Origin: Marinilactibacillus sp036039175
GTDB taxonomy: Bacteria > Bacillota > Bacilli > Lactobacillales > Carnobacteriaceae_A
Direction: 5' to 3'
Assembly (NCBI RefSeq): GCF_036039175.1
Contig: NZ_JAYXKP010000012.1
Location: 1 to 21,333 of the forward strand
Length of the DNA stretch: 21,333 bases
Numbering within the stretch: position 1 is the first letter of the stretch; each line of letters starts with the position of its first letter. A program made the position numbers and the translations under genes. The notes under the pieces are model-generated. The model searched no databases. It saw nothing but the letters and a program-made list of their open reading frames with translations, and was not told the origin of the DNA. Positions 7,622 to 15,993 of the stretch are shown here, piece by piece.

Positions 7622-8908
7622 ATGTTAAATGTAGTAGAGACATTCAGCGGTATAGGGGCTCAAACTAAAGCATTAAAAAAAGCTAATATTGAGCACCGTG
7701 TTTCTGCAACAGTTGAGTGGGAAATTGGAGCAATTTATGCTTATGATATAATTCATCACGGTGCGCAACACATAGAGGACTATAGACATCACACTAAAGA
7801 GTCTCTTATTAAAGAAGTATCGAAGCATAACCTAAGTAATAATGGGAAAGATGTTGCTACTTACCAATCGATAGTTAATATGGGGATTTCCCAACTGAAA
7901 GCAATTTTATATTCTATTGAAAGAAATAAAAATTTAGTAGACATCAATCAAGTTACTTCATCAGATTTGGAAGATGACGTCGATGTCTTAACTTATAGTT
8001 TTCCTTGCCAAGATCTGTCTGTAAGTAGCAATTGGTGGAATAATAATACTGGTATTGATAGAGATTCTGGGAATAGATCTAGTTTGCTTTGGGAAATAGA
8101 ACGTATTCTTTTGGACTTCAAAGCAACTGGGAAATCACTTCCAAAGTTTTTACTAATGGAAAATGTAAGTGCAATAATTTCTAAGAAACATATTGGCAAT
8201 TTCAATATGTGGAGGAAATTCTTAGAAGAACTTGGTTATTTCAATCAAGTATACACTCTGAATTCAAAAAATTTCGGAATTCCTCAAGGGCGCCAGAGAA
8301 CATATATGATTAGTGTTTATGTTGGATCTAACCAAAATAAAAGATCTGAGATTGATCAATATTTCTTTGACAATAACTTAGAAAACATTATGAGAACTAG
8401 TGAGAACATAGATTCAATTAGTAAATATTTAAGATTAGATTATTCAAACCATATATATAGAAAAGAAGCTATAAGTTCGACACCCAATTATACTCCATCG
8501 CGTGTGAAAATTTTCGAGAATAATATTGTTTTAGCAACAGGAACCAAGGCTAATGAATCAATGATAGCTCGAACAATTACTACTAAGCAAGATAGGAATC
8601 CAAATTCTGGAATTATCGCTTATTCAAAAGAAACAGAGCTTGTAAAGGGAAGCCGTTATAGGAATATTACCCCTAGAGAAGCTTTTTTATTGATGGGATT
8701 CGATGAGGAAGATTTTAATAATTTAATTAAGCATGATATCCAGACAGCTGAGAATAGAACATTGCTTTCCTCTGCGAAACTTTTGAAACTAGCTGGAAAC
8801 AGTATCGTAGTAGATGTATTAGTTGAGATATTTAAGCAAATTGAGGAAATAAATGACTTTATATTAATGGCTAATGAAGAAAAAAAACTAGAAGTATCTA
8901 ATTCTTAA
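7622..8908 (+). CDS. DNA (cytosine-5) methyltransferase of the restriction system
   Basis: This 428-aa enzyme transfers methyl from S-adenosylmethionine to C5 of cytosine. Motifs appear in canonical order: I, ETFSGIGAQ (FSGIG at 9-13); IV, FPCQ with catalytic Cys129; VI, ENV (180-182); VIII, QGRQR (222-226); IX, RNITPREAFLLMGF; and X, LAGNSIVVDVL near the C-terminus. The variable target-recognition region lies between VIII and IX (about 235-345) and does not tell me the target site. It is the last gene of the operon, 36 bases after the nuclease, with its own AGGAAGG (7605-7611). An out-of-frame ATG at 7613 opens a four-codon minicistron across the start. No controller (C) protein gene is present. 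Protects host DNA from the upstream nuclease, by inference from context. Confidence 0.95.
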   Translation: MLNVVETFSGIGAQTKALKKANIEHRVSATVEWEIGAIYAYDIIHHGAQHIEDYRHHTKESLIKEVSKHNLSNNGKDVATYQSIVNMGISQLKAILYSIERNKNLVDINQVTSSDLEDDVDVLTYSFPCQDLSVSSNWWNNNTGIDRDSGNRSSLLWEIERILLDFKATGKSLPKFLLMENVSAIISKKHIGNFNMWRKFLEELGYFNQVYTLNSKNFGIPQGRQRTYMISVYVGSNQNKRSEIDQYFFDNNLENIMRTSENIDSISKYLRLDYSNHIYRKEAISSTPNYTPSRVKIFENNIVLATGTKANESMIARTITTKQDRNPNSGIIAYSKETELVKGSRYRNITPREAFLLMGFDEEDFNNLIKHDIQTAENRTLLSSAKLLKLAGNSIVVDVLVEIFKQIEEINDFILMANEEKKLEVSNS

Positions 8909-8938
8909 ATATTATAAATGAATAAGTTTAGTTATTGG

Positions 8939-8969
8939 AAAGGGATCAGGATTCAACTGATTCCTTTTT
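8939..8969 (+). terminator. Rho-independent terminator of the restriction operon
   Basis: An 11-bp stem (8939-8949 with 8957-8967, one G-U pair) has a seven-base loop and runs into TTTTT. It lies 30 bases after the methyltransferase stop and separates the operon from the MarR/ABC genes. Confidence 0.85.
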
Positions 8970-9050
8970 ATAATTCATATAGAATTCTACTTAAAGTTTA
9001 ATGTATAAGTATTTAATATCAATAAAGACTAATTTGATTCAAAAAATAGA

Positions 9051-9080
9051 TTGAAAAGTAAGCTAACAAAAGAGTATAAC
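9051..9080 (+). promoter_or_regulatory. Candidate promoter for marR-ABC operon
   Basis: TTGAAA (9051-9056) and TATAAC (9075-9080) are separated by 18 bases. A transcript starting near 9087 would carry the palindrome at 9101-9114 just downstream. The rest of the 257-base gap (8909-9165) is AT-rich with no ORF. Confidence 0.45.
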
Positions 9081-9100
9081 AAAATCCATTTAATATTTTC

Positions 9101-9114
9101 GTTGCGTATGCAAC
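9101..9114. promoter_or_regulatory. MarR-type operator candidate (GTTGC-N4-GCAAC)
   Basis: A perfect 5-bp inverted repeat around a four-base centre sits 51 bases before the regulator start. Its size and TTGC...GCAA core match known MarR-family operators, so autoregulation by the adjacent MarR protein is likely. Confidence 0.5.
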
Positions 9115-9165
9115 TATTATCTAGTAAGGTTATCAACATATAAAATAAAAGTAGGTGAATAACAA

Positions 9166-9600
9166 TTGTCCATGATGCGCTTAATTAACAGAACCACTCG
9201 CCTAGGTGAGATGTATCGAAACGAAAAGATGAAGCAGTACGGTTTGAAGGGAATGCACCATACATATATTCTGAACATTTGTACTAACCCAGGTGTTACG
9301 CAGGAAAAACTGGCAGAAATTATTTATGTGAATAAAAGCAATGTGACGAGACAGCTCAATAACTTAGAGAAGGCAGGCTATGTCACGCGTTCTCCAGATC
9401 CAAAAGATGGCAGAAAGTTATTGGTGTATCCAACGGACAAAGCACGTGTTGTGTATCCGAAAGTCGCAGAGATTTTAAAAGAATGGAACGAGATGATTTT
9501 AGAAGGCTTTTCAGTAGAAGAGCAAGCACTTCTAGAAAAACAATTGTCAGGTATCATGAAAAAAGCCAAAGCTAAAGTCGACACGATGGAAACCGATTAA
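9166..9600 (+). CDS. MarR-family transcriptional regulator
   Basis: This 144-aa winged-helix protein probably represses its own operon and the exporter downstream. The helix-turn-helix (about 48-75, with VNKSNVTRQLNNLEKAGYV) is followed by the wing DPKDGRKLLVYPT (about 78-90), the family signature, and by a C-terminal dimerisation helix pair. The start is TTG: AGGTGA (9153-9158) is seven bases before TTG 9166 but thirteen before the in-frame ATG at 9172. The stop is 25 bases before the first exporter gene. The ligand is probably a drug or antimicrobial peptide handled by the exporter, which is inference from gene order. Confidence 0.9.
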   Translation: MSMMRLINRTTRLGEMYRNEKMKQYGLKGMHHTYILNICTNPGVTQEKLAEIIYVNKSNVTRQLNNLEKAGYVTRSPDPKDGRKLLVYPTDKARVVYPKVAEILKEWNEMILEGFSVEEQALLEKQLSGIMKKAKAKVDTMETD

Positions 9601-9625
9601 AATCATAGAGTAGAAAGGGACTTTC

Positions 9626-11338
9626 ATGAAATTATTTATTGAATATTTAAAACCTTTACTGGGGAGATTGACGAGTGGATTAACGATTAAATTCTTAGGG
9701 ACAATTATGGATTTGTTTCTTCCTTTGATTCTTGCCTTTATTATTGATGTCGTGATTCCAACTGGTGACATCAATCGGGTCTTGCTTTGGGGTGGCGCGA
9801 TGATCCTTTGTTCGATTGTAGCTGTCGTGCTGAGTATCAAAGCGAATCAGATGGCTTCGGGTGTTGCTAGAGACGCGGTGGAGCGAATTCGTCATGATCT
9901 TTATGAAAAGATCACGTATCTTTCTGCTAGTCAGGCAGACCAGTACGGAACGCCATCTTTAATTTCAAGACTTACATCAGATACCTATAATCTTCACCGT
10001 ACGATTGGTTTGATGCAGCGAATCGGTGTACGTGCACCGGTGTTGCTCATTGGGGGTATTCTAATGACCGTTACCTTGGATCCTGTTCTGACCTTGGTGA
10101 TGATGGGTGTCTTACCATTTGCGACGGTGACGGTTTATTATATCTCGAAAAAAGGGGTACCGTTGTTTGACAAGCTCCAACAGGAAGTCGATAAGCTAGT
10201 TCGAACGGTTAGAGAAAATATTACCGGAGCTAGAGTGATCAAAGCGTTGTCTAAAACGGAGTATGAAAAAGCTAGATTTGAAGGCGTCAATCAAGGCGTA
10301 GTCGATGCAGAAACGAGTGCCAATAAGACTATGGCAGCGACGACGCCACTCATGAATCTGTTTTTGAATCTAGGATTGACGCTAGTACTACTAACTTCTG
10401 CTTACCGAGTCAATGAAGGCTTAACACAACCCGGTGTCATTATTGCTTTTATGACCTACTTTACGATTATTTTGAATGCGATGCTTAGTATTACGCGCAT
10501 TTTTGTTTTGTTCTCAAAAGGACTAGCTTCTGCGGACCGGGTGCACACTATTCTACAAACGGAGCCAGAACTCGAAGTCCAACCCTTAGATGAAATAAAA
10601 GATTCTGCTCATATTCGTTTTGATCACGTGTCTTTTGGTTATGAAAAAAACAATACAGTAGAAGATATTGATTTTGCTTTAAATAAAGGCGAGACACTCG
10701 GTATTATAGGTGCGACGGGGAGTGGGAAAACCACTATCGTCAAACTGCTTCTCAGACTTTATGATGTCGATTCAGGCAGTATCCGAATTGACGGCCGAAA
10801 CATTACGAGCATGGATCTGGAAGAGTTGCATACAAAATTTGGGGTCACCTTTCAAAGAGATTTCTTATACGCTGATACTTTAAGTGAAAATATTGACTTC
10901 GGTCGCCAGCTTCCAGAAGAAGACATTTTACAATCAACGGAAGCAGCGCAAGCGGAAGAATTCATTGAGTCCTTGGACGAGGGCGTGGATCACCGTTTGA
11001 CGGCTAATGGAACGAACTTGAGTGGGGGACAAAAACAACGGGTGTTACTTTCGCGCGCTTTGGCGGGGGACCCTGAGATCTTAGTACTGGATGATTCCTC
11101 TAGTGCATTGGACTACAAAACGGATGCGAATTTAAGGAAAGCTTTGAATAAAAATTATCAAGAGACGACAACGATCATGATCGCTCAGCGGATCAGTTCT
11201 ATCCAGCAAGCAGATCAGATTATTATGCTGGATAAAGGACGGATCATCGGTAAGGGAACGCATGAAGCGTTGATGAAGAGTTGCGAGCCATACAGAGACA
11301 TTTATTATAATCAGTCAGGAGGGGAAGAGATTGCGTAA
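9626..11338 (+). CDS. ABC exporter half-transporter with degenerate ATPase site
   Basis: This 570-aa protein has six membrane helices (about 15-320) fused to an ATPase domain, the type IV exporter layout. Walker A is GATGSGKT (362-369), and the signature is a canonical LSGGQ (465-469). Walker B ends LVLDD, so the catalytic Glu is Asp490, and the switch histidine is Gln521 (IAQRIS). These are the marks of the non-catalytic half of heterodimeric exporters such as LmrCD, BmrCD, EfrCD and TM287/288. Its intact signature should complete the working site of the partner gene. Start ATG follows AAAGGGA. It overlaps the next gene by eight bases. Likely exports drugs or toxic amphiphiles from the membrane; the substrate is unknown. 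Confidence 0.93.
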   Translation: MKLFIEYLKPLLGRLTSGLTIKFLGTIMDLFLPLILAFIIDVVIPTGDINRVLLWGGAMILCSIVAVVLSIKANQMASGVARDAVERIRHDLYEKITYLSASQADQYGTPSLISRLTSDTYNLHRTIGLMQRIGVRAPVLLIGGILMTVTLDPVLTLVMMGVLPFATVTVYYISKKGVPLFDKLQQEVDKLVRTVRENITGARVIKALSKTEYEKARFEGVNQGVVDAETSANKTMAATTPLMNLFLNLGLTLVLLTSAYRVNEGLTQPGVIIAFMTYFTIILNAMLSITRIFVLFSKGLASADRVHTILQTEPELEVQPLDEIKDSAHIRFDHVSFGYEKNNTVEDIDFALNKGETLGIIGATGSGKTTIVKLLLRLYDVDSGSIRIDGRNITSMDLEELHTKFGVTFQRDFLYADTLSENIDFGRQLPEEDILQSTEAAQAEEFIESLDEGVDHRLTANGTNLSGGQKQRVLLSRALAGDPEILVLDDSSSALDYKTDANLRKALNKNYQETTTIMIAQRISSIQQADQIIMLDKGRIIGKGTHEALMKSCEPYRDIYYNQSGGEEIA

Positions 11339-13133
11339 AGGTGGAAAGAAACCAAGACCGATTCCTAAAAAGAAGGAAAAGCTGAAGACAAGCCGCACCC
11401 ATGTCTTGAAACGACTATGGTCTTATCTATTCAACTATAAATGGATGTTGATTACGGCTACAATTTTAATGGTCACGAGTAATGCTTTGTCACTAATCGG
11501 GCCGTATTTATCGGGTTTGGCGATTGATTCGATTCAACCGGGAACGGGAAATGTCCTGTTTCAAAGAGTCTTCTTTTTCGTAGGACTGATGGCTGTGTTT
11601 TTTGTGCTTTCATCTATTTTAGAATATCTGATGCAATTGTTGATGATCAAGTTAACGCAACGAACCATCAGACGACTGAGGCGAGATGTCTTCAATAAAA
11701 TGGCTGAGTTACCGGTAGGATTCTTTGACCAGCATCAAACGGGCGACATTATCAGTCGAATCACTTACGATATCGATACGATCAACCAGTCTTTACAAAA
11801 TGACTTTATACAAATCGTGACTAGTGCGATTACGATCGTTGGATCGTTGACCATGATGCTACTGATTTCACCGATATTGACCTTAGTCTTTTGTGTTACC
11901 TTACCGATTTCGGTATTCCTGACAAAATTTATGGTCACGCGCTTCAGACCGCTATTCAAGAAACGCTCAGTTAAATTAGGTGAATTGAATGGTTACGTTG
12001 AAGAAATGATTTCTGGTCAACAAACCATCAAAGCTTATAATCAAGAAGAAAATATGATCATGCGTTTCGACGAGAAAAACGAAGAAGCGGTTTCTGCTTA
12101 TTACGAAGCAGATTACTATGGAAGTATGATCGGACCTTCTATCAACTTTATCAACAATCTTTCGTTGTCTTTGGTCAGTGTAGCGGGTGCACTTTTATAT
12201 CTGTTTAATGCTCTAACACTCGGAGGCGTTTCGTCTTTTGTCTTATACTCTAGACGTTTCTCAGGACCGATCAATGAACTAGCGAATATCATCAGTGAGT
12301 TGCAGTCGGCTTTCGCAGCTGCGGAGCGCGTGTTTCTTTTGATGGATGAACCTTCTGAAGCAAAAGATATACTAGACGCTCATGTATATGATGAGGCAGA
12401 AGGACATGTACAGATGAACCATGTGGACTTTGGCTATACACCTGAAAAAATGACGATTCATGATTTGAATTTTGAAGCACCAAGTGGAAATGTTATTGCA
12501 GTTGTTGGACCTACAGGTGCTGGGAAAACGACCTTAGTGAACTTGCTGATGCGTTTTTATGACCCAAGTGCAGGTTCAATCGAACTGGATGCAGTAGATA
12601 CAAGGCAAGCTACAAGAGAGAGTTTACGGACTTCTTATGCAATGGTTCTTCAGGATACTTGGCTATTTAGTGGAACGATTTTTGATAACTTGGCGTACGG
12701 TAAAGAAAACGTGACAGCAGAAGAAGTGGAAGAAGCCGCAAAAACTGCTCAGATTCACGATTATATTATGAGTCTGCCAAATGGTTACCAGACCGTGATC
12801 GACCAAGAAGGTTTGAATATCTCTCAAGGTCAGAAGCAATTGTTGACGATCGCTCGTGCTATGATTTTGGACGCGAATTTACTCATTCTAGATGAAGCGA
12901 CGTCAAATGTGGATACACAAACGGAGATGAAAATCCAAGAAGCGATGCAGGAACTGATGAACGGGAAAACATCTTTTGTCATAGCGCACCGTTTATCAAC
13001 TATTCGAAATGCCGACACCATACTAGTGGTCCGAGATGGTCGAATCGTAGAACAAGGCAATCATGATAACTTACTTGAAAAAGAGGGACTTTATTTTGAC
13101 TTGTACCATTCGCAGTTTGAAAGTGCTGTTTAA
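11331..13133 (+). CDS. ABC exporter half-transporter with catalytic ATPase site
   Basis: This 600-aa partner has a basic N-terminus, six membrane helices (about 35-330) and an ATPase domain with Walker A GPTGAGKT (393-400), Walker B LLILDE (catalytic Glu522) and H-loop His553, all canonical. Its signature is altered to ISQGQ (497-501). That alteration falls in the composite site shared with the first subunit's defective Walker B, so the two genes together encode exactly one good and one poor ATP site. The start is TTG at 11331, with AGGAGGGG ideally placed inside the end of the previous gene; no ATG exists at a sensible distance. Expression is coupled to the first subunit by the eight-base overlap. 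Confidence 0.93.
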   Translation: MRKGGKKPRPIPKKKEKLKTSRTHVLKRLWSYLFNYKWMLITATILMVTSNALSLIGPYLSGLAIDSIQPGTGNVLFQRVFFFVGLMAVFFVLSSILEYLMQLLMIKLTQRTIRRLRRDVFNKMAELPVGFFDQHQTGDIISRITYDIDTINQSLQNDFIQIVTSAITIVGSLTMMLLISPILTLVFCVTLPISVFLTKFMVTRFRPLFKKRSVKLGELNGYVEEMISGQQTIKAYNQEENMIMRFDEKNEEAVSAYYEADYYGSMIGPSINFINNLSLSLVSVAGALLYLFNALTLGGVSSFVLYSRRFSGPINELANIISELQSAFAAAERVFLLMDEPSEAKDILDAHVYDEAEGHVQMNHVDFGYTPEKMTIHDLNFEAPSGNVIAVVGPTGAGKTTLVNLLMRFYDPSAGSIELDAVDTRQATRESLRTSYAMVLQDTWLFSGTIFDNLAYGKENVTAEEVEEAAKTAQIHDYIMSLPNGYQTVIDQEGLNISQGQKQLLTIARAMILDANLLILDEATSNVDTQTEMKIQEAMQELMNGKTSFVIAHRLSTIRNADTILVVRDGRIVEQGNHDNLLEKEGLYFDLYHSQFESAV

Positions 13134-13171
13134 AAAAAGGGCCAATACAATGTTTTTTACCGTCAGTCTAA

Positions 13172-13211
13172 GGCGCAGGATCTGGAAACAAACAGATCTT
13201 GTGTCTTTTTT
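13172..13211 (+). terminator. Rho-independent terminator of the exporter operon
   Basis: A 13-bp stem (13172-13184 with 13193-13205, three G-U pairs) with an eight-base loop runs into six T. It ends the marR-ABC operon 38 bases after the stop codon. Confidence 0.85.
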
Positions 13212-13493
13212 GCAGTTGAAAACGACTTTAATATGGAAGCGTTTAGCATAATATAACTGATTAAATTGTATCTTAAGTTATATATGTCTAAATAATGTAC
13301 AAATATAGATTTCGCAAAAAAATACTTCGAATTCGAGTGAAATAAAATAGATTACCAAAAATAAATATGATATTCTTAGCTAAATAAAAAAGTAGTACAA
13401 CTAGTTATAGCGATAATTTTAAGTAATAAGAGTAAAGCATACATAGTGTTTATTAATACAAACATCGACTAATATTAAAAAGGAAGTGATTAC
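13212..13493. other. AT-rich intergenic region before the polysaccharide genes
   Basis: No convincing gene lies here. The stretch is very AT-rich. I see a 10-bp palindrome TCGAATTCGA (13327-13336) and an imperfect inverted repeat TGTTT...AAACA (13447-13464) close to the ribosome site AAAGGAAG (13479-13486). Several -10-like boxes exist but none pairs with a good -35 box, so I do not place the promoter. A regulatory protein could bind the palindrome; that is a guess. Confidence 0.5.
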
Positions 13494-14597
13494 ATGATAT
13501 GGTATTTTCTGTTTACACTGATTGCAGTTACACTCATCATCATGGCAAGTCTGATCTTATACAAAGTAAGAGAGTCAAGAAGGAATAAGCAGCAGTTAAA
13601 GCTAACAAATAATTGGAAAGCATATTTTGATGACTGTTTCGCAACTGAGCAGAGCGGTAATCTTGTAACGGAAGAAGCAGCATTCAAACGGCTTCATTCA
13701 ATTGAAGAATTAATCGCATTTTTCGCAGGAGGCGCAGCTTATCATCATTCTCCTATACTAGAAGAAAGAGAGCAATTCAGACAATTGATACGCAGTAACA
13801 AGAAAGAATGGATACAGTTGGGAGAAACTTACCGCAAGAAAAAGCTGATTGAAAAAGCCTATTTTGCTTATATTTGTGAACAACTTCGTATCAATGATCC
13901 AAAAGAATATGACGAACTGACAGAGTTGATGATCTCTATTGCATTAGAGCCTTCAATTAATAGTCGTGAAAATGCACTAAAAGCACTTTTCGCTTTTGGA
14001 AATATAGATGCTGTAGTAGAAGTCTTCAAAAGATTATCAAAAACAACGCACACGCATCACCGCAAACTTGTAACGGACGGTCTGCTTGAATTTAAAGGAG
14101 ACCAAAAAGCACTAGCAAAGTCACTCTATGATAACTTCGGTGTATTTAGTGCAAATTACCAAGTGGCGATGGTCGACTTTTTCCGCTTATCTGATGCAGC
14201 ATTGTCAGATAATCTGATTATCTTACTCAAGCAAGGTACAGAAGATAAAGAAGTGTTGTGTGCGGTACTACGTTACTATGAGAAGCATCCCGTTCAAGCT
14301 TACAAAGAAACGATTCTGTCCTATCTAACGCAGACCTTTGATGAGAATTGGGAGTGCGTCTCAACGGCAGCGGCCGTTTTGAGCAAATATCCTGGTGAAG
14401 ATACCCTCCAAGCATTAAAAGTGGCTTTGTCTTCAAAGTATTGGTATGTAGGATTGAATGCGGCCCGTTCAATCGCGGAACTAGGTGTATCAGAAGAGTG
14501 TGTGATGGATATACTAGACGGTCAAGATGCCTATGCGAAAGAACAACTGGTGTATCAAATGGCGAGTACAAGAGAAAGGCTGGTTCAAAATGGATAA
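13494..14597 (+). CDS. Membrane-anchored HEAT-repeat protein of a polysaccharide cassette
   Basis: This 367-aa protein begins with one membrane helix (about 3-24) followed by a basic stretch (KVRESRRNKQQ), which places the rest in the cytoplasm. Residues about 120-355 are a run of paired helices resembling HEAT repeats; the clearest is near the C-terminus, SSKYWYVGLNAARSIAELG (about 322-340). Such repeats bind proteins. The gene overlaps the glycosyltransferase start by eight bases, so it is probably an assembly or regulatory partner of the synthase. No enzymatic motif is seen. Start ATG has AAAGGAAG at good spacing. Confidence 0.75.
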   Translation: MIWYFLFTLIAVTLIIMASLILYKVRESRRNKQQLKLTNNWKAYFDDCFATEQSGNLVTEEAAFKRLHSIEELIAFFAGGAAYHHSPILEEREQFRQLIRSNKKEWIQLGETYRKKKLIEKAYFAYICEQLRINDPKEYDELTELMISIALEPSINSRENALKALFAFGNIDAVVEVFKRLSKTTHTHHRKLVTDGLLEFKGDQKALAKSLYDNFGVFSANYQVAMVDFFRLSDAALSDNLIILLKQGTEDKEVLCAVLRYYEKHPVQAYKETILSYLTQTFDENWECVSTAAAVLSKYPGEDTLQALKVALSSKYWYVGLNAARSIAELGVSEECVMDILDGQDAYAKEQLVYQMASTRERLVQNG

Positions 14598-15993
14598 GGT
14601 TGATATATTTCTACTCGTAACAGGAATTTTCTTTGCAACGTATACAATCATTTACGGTTGCTATTTAACGATCAGCGGAATTATCTCTATGCATAGTCTG
14701 CGTAATTATAGAATTAAAGAGCGACTAGAAAACGAATTGAATCATCAATTTTTCTTTCCGATTTCAATTCTCGTCCCGGCTTACAATGAAGCAACAACGA
14801 TCATAACAACTGTAAATCATTTACTGGAGATGGATTATAAACTATATGAAATCGTTGTAGTCGATGATGGTTCTACAGACAAAACAGCTCAATCTATGAT
14901 TGAAAAATACAATTTAAAAAGAGACTTCAAACCTGTCAGACTTCAAGTACCTTCGAAAGAAATTCTTGAAGTTTATAGCGGTGAACATAGTCATATTCCA
15001 ATTGTCTTGGTTAGAAAGAAAAATGGTGGAAACAAAGCGGATGCTGTAAATGCGGGAATCAATGTTTCTAAATTCCCTTACTTTGTGAGTATGGACGCTG
15101 ATGAGATTTTACAAGCAGATGCGTTAAAATATGCAGCAAGACTATTCTTGGAAGACGACAAAGTCATCGCTATTGGTGGACAGATTTGTATCGCCAATGG
15201 TGTGACCTTTGAAAAAGGGATGCCAGTAGAAACAAGAATGAACAAGAATCCGATCGTCAGTATTCAAACACTTGAATATATCCGTTCTTTTATTACTTCT
15301 CGAATTTTCCATGATAAATTTAATGGAAACTTGAATATTTCTGGTGGATTCGGCTTGTTTAAAAAAGAAGCTGTTATTACAGTTGGTGGATATGATCCGA
15401 ATAGTGTAGGGGAAGATATGGATCTTGTTTTAAGACTCCACGTTCATCACCGCGAGAACAATATTCCTTATGCCATTAAATACACGTCTGATGCAATTTG
15501 TTGGACGCAAGCACCATTCACAGTAGAAGATTTAGGCAAGCAACGTGCAAGATGGCACCGTGGGCTGATTCAGTGTATGTGGAATCACCGCGTCTTATTC
15601 ATGAATCCGAAATTCAAAGCAATTAGTTTAATTTCTTACACCTATTATTTCTTGTATGAATTGATTGCACCTTTTGCGGAACTACTAGGCATCATCGTAA
15701 TTGGGGTAGCCTTGTATTTTGAGAGGTTGAATGTACCTTTTGCGATTATGATTGCATTTTTATATCTGGGCTTTTGTGTTTTACAGACCATCGTGCTATA
15801 TATGAGTAAGTCTTTACAGAGAGTCGATAAAATGTACGCAGAAGATGTAGCTTGGACTGTTTTTATGGCTTTTGCGGAATCACTTGTTTTTAGACCTGTA
15901 CTATTTTTCATTAGAATTTACGCAACATTGACCTATGTAAGCAAACTTCATAGCTGGGGTTCGATAGAGAGGGAAGTACTTGAAGAAAACTAG
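14590..15993 (+). CDS. Processive family 2 glycosyltransferase (membrane polysaccharide synthase)
   Basis: This 467-aa synthase has an N-terminal membrane helix (about 5-30), a GT2 catalytic domain, and about four C-terminal helices. Motifs: ISILVPAYNE (58-67), VDDGSTD (Asp92-Asp93), MDAD (DxD, 169-171), GEDMDL (Glu275-Asp276, probable base) and QRARW (318-322). The full D, DxD, ED, QxxRW set marks polymerising enzymes such as cellulose, hyaluronan and poly-N-acetylglucosamine synthases (IcaA/PgaC). It would polymerise a UDP-sugar and push the chain outward; the sugar cannot be told from sequence. I place the start at ATG 14590 (AGAAAGG nine bases before), not at an in-frame ATG 63 bases upstream inside the HEAT gene that lacks a ribosome site and would add 21 non-family residues. 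Confidence 0.9.
   Translation: MDKVDIFLLVTGIFFATYTIIYGCYLTISGIISMHSLRNYRIKERLENELNHQFFFPISILVPAYNEATTIITTVNHLLEMDYKLYEIVVVDDGSTDKTAQSMIEKYNLKRDFKPVRLQVPSKEILEVYSGEHSHIPIVLVRKKNGGNKADAVNAGINVSKFPYFVSMDADEILQADALKYAARLFLEDDKVIAIGGQICIANGVTFEKGMPVETRMNKNPIVSIQTLEYIRSFITSRIFHDKFNGNLNISGGFGLFKKEAVITVGGYDPNSVGEDMDLVLRLHVHHRENNIPYAIKYTSDAICWTQAPFTVEDLGKQRARWHRGLIQCMWNHRVLFMNPKFKAISLISYTYYFLYELIAPFAELLGIIVIGVALYFERLNVPFAIMIAFLYLGFCVLQTIVLYMSKSLQRVDKMYAEDVAWTVFMAFAESLVFRPVLFFIRIYATLTYVSKLHSWGSIEREVLEEN

Noticed and set aside
124..8908. DISARM, BREX or Druantia system
   Set aside because: None of their marker proteins (DrmA/B, PglZ/BrxC, DruE) is present; the Z1 + GHKL + PLD + C5-methyltransferase set is a different combination.
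13063..13251. Small plus-strand ORF spanning the end of the exporter gene and the terminator
   Set aside because: Out-of-frame shadow of the exporter gene that runs through the hairpin terminator; no ribosome site.
13327..13336. Palindrome TCGAATTCGA as an operator
   Set aside because: Only 10 bp, no flanking symmetry and no promoter boxes in a fixed relation; short palindromes are expected in AT-rich DNA.
14527..14589. Longer glycosyltransferase N-terminus from the ATG at 14527
   Set aside because: No ribosome site, lies within the upstream gene, and adds a stretch unlike the family; ATG 14590 has a ribosome site and begins directly before the first membrane helix.
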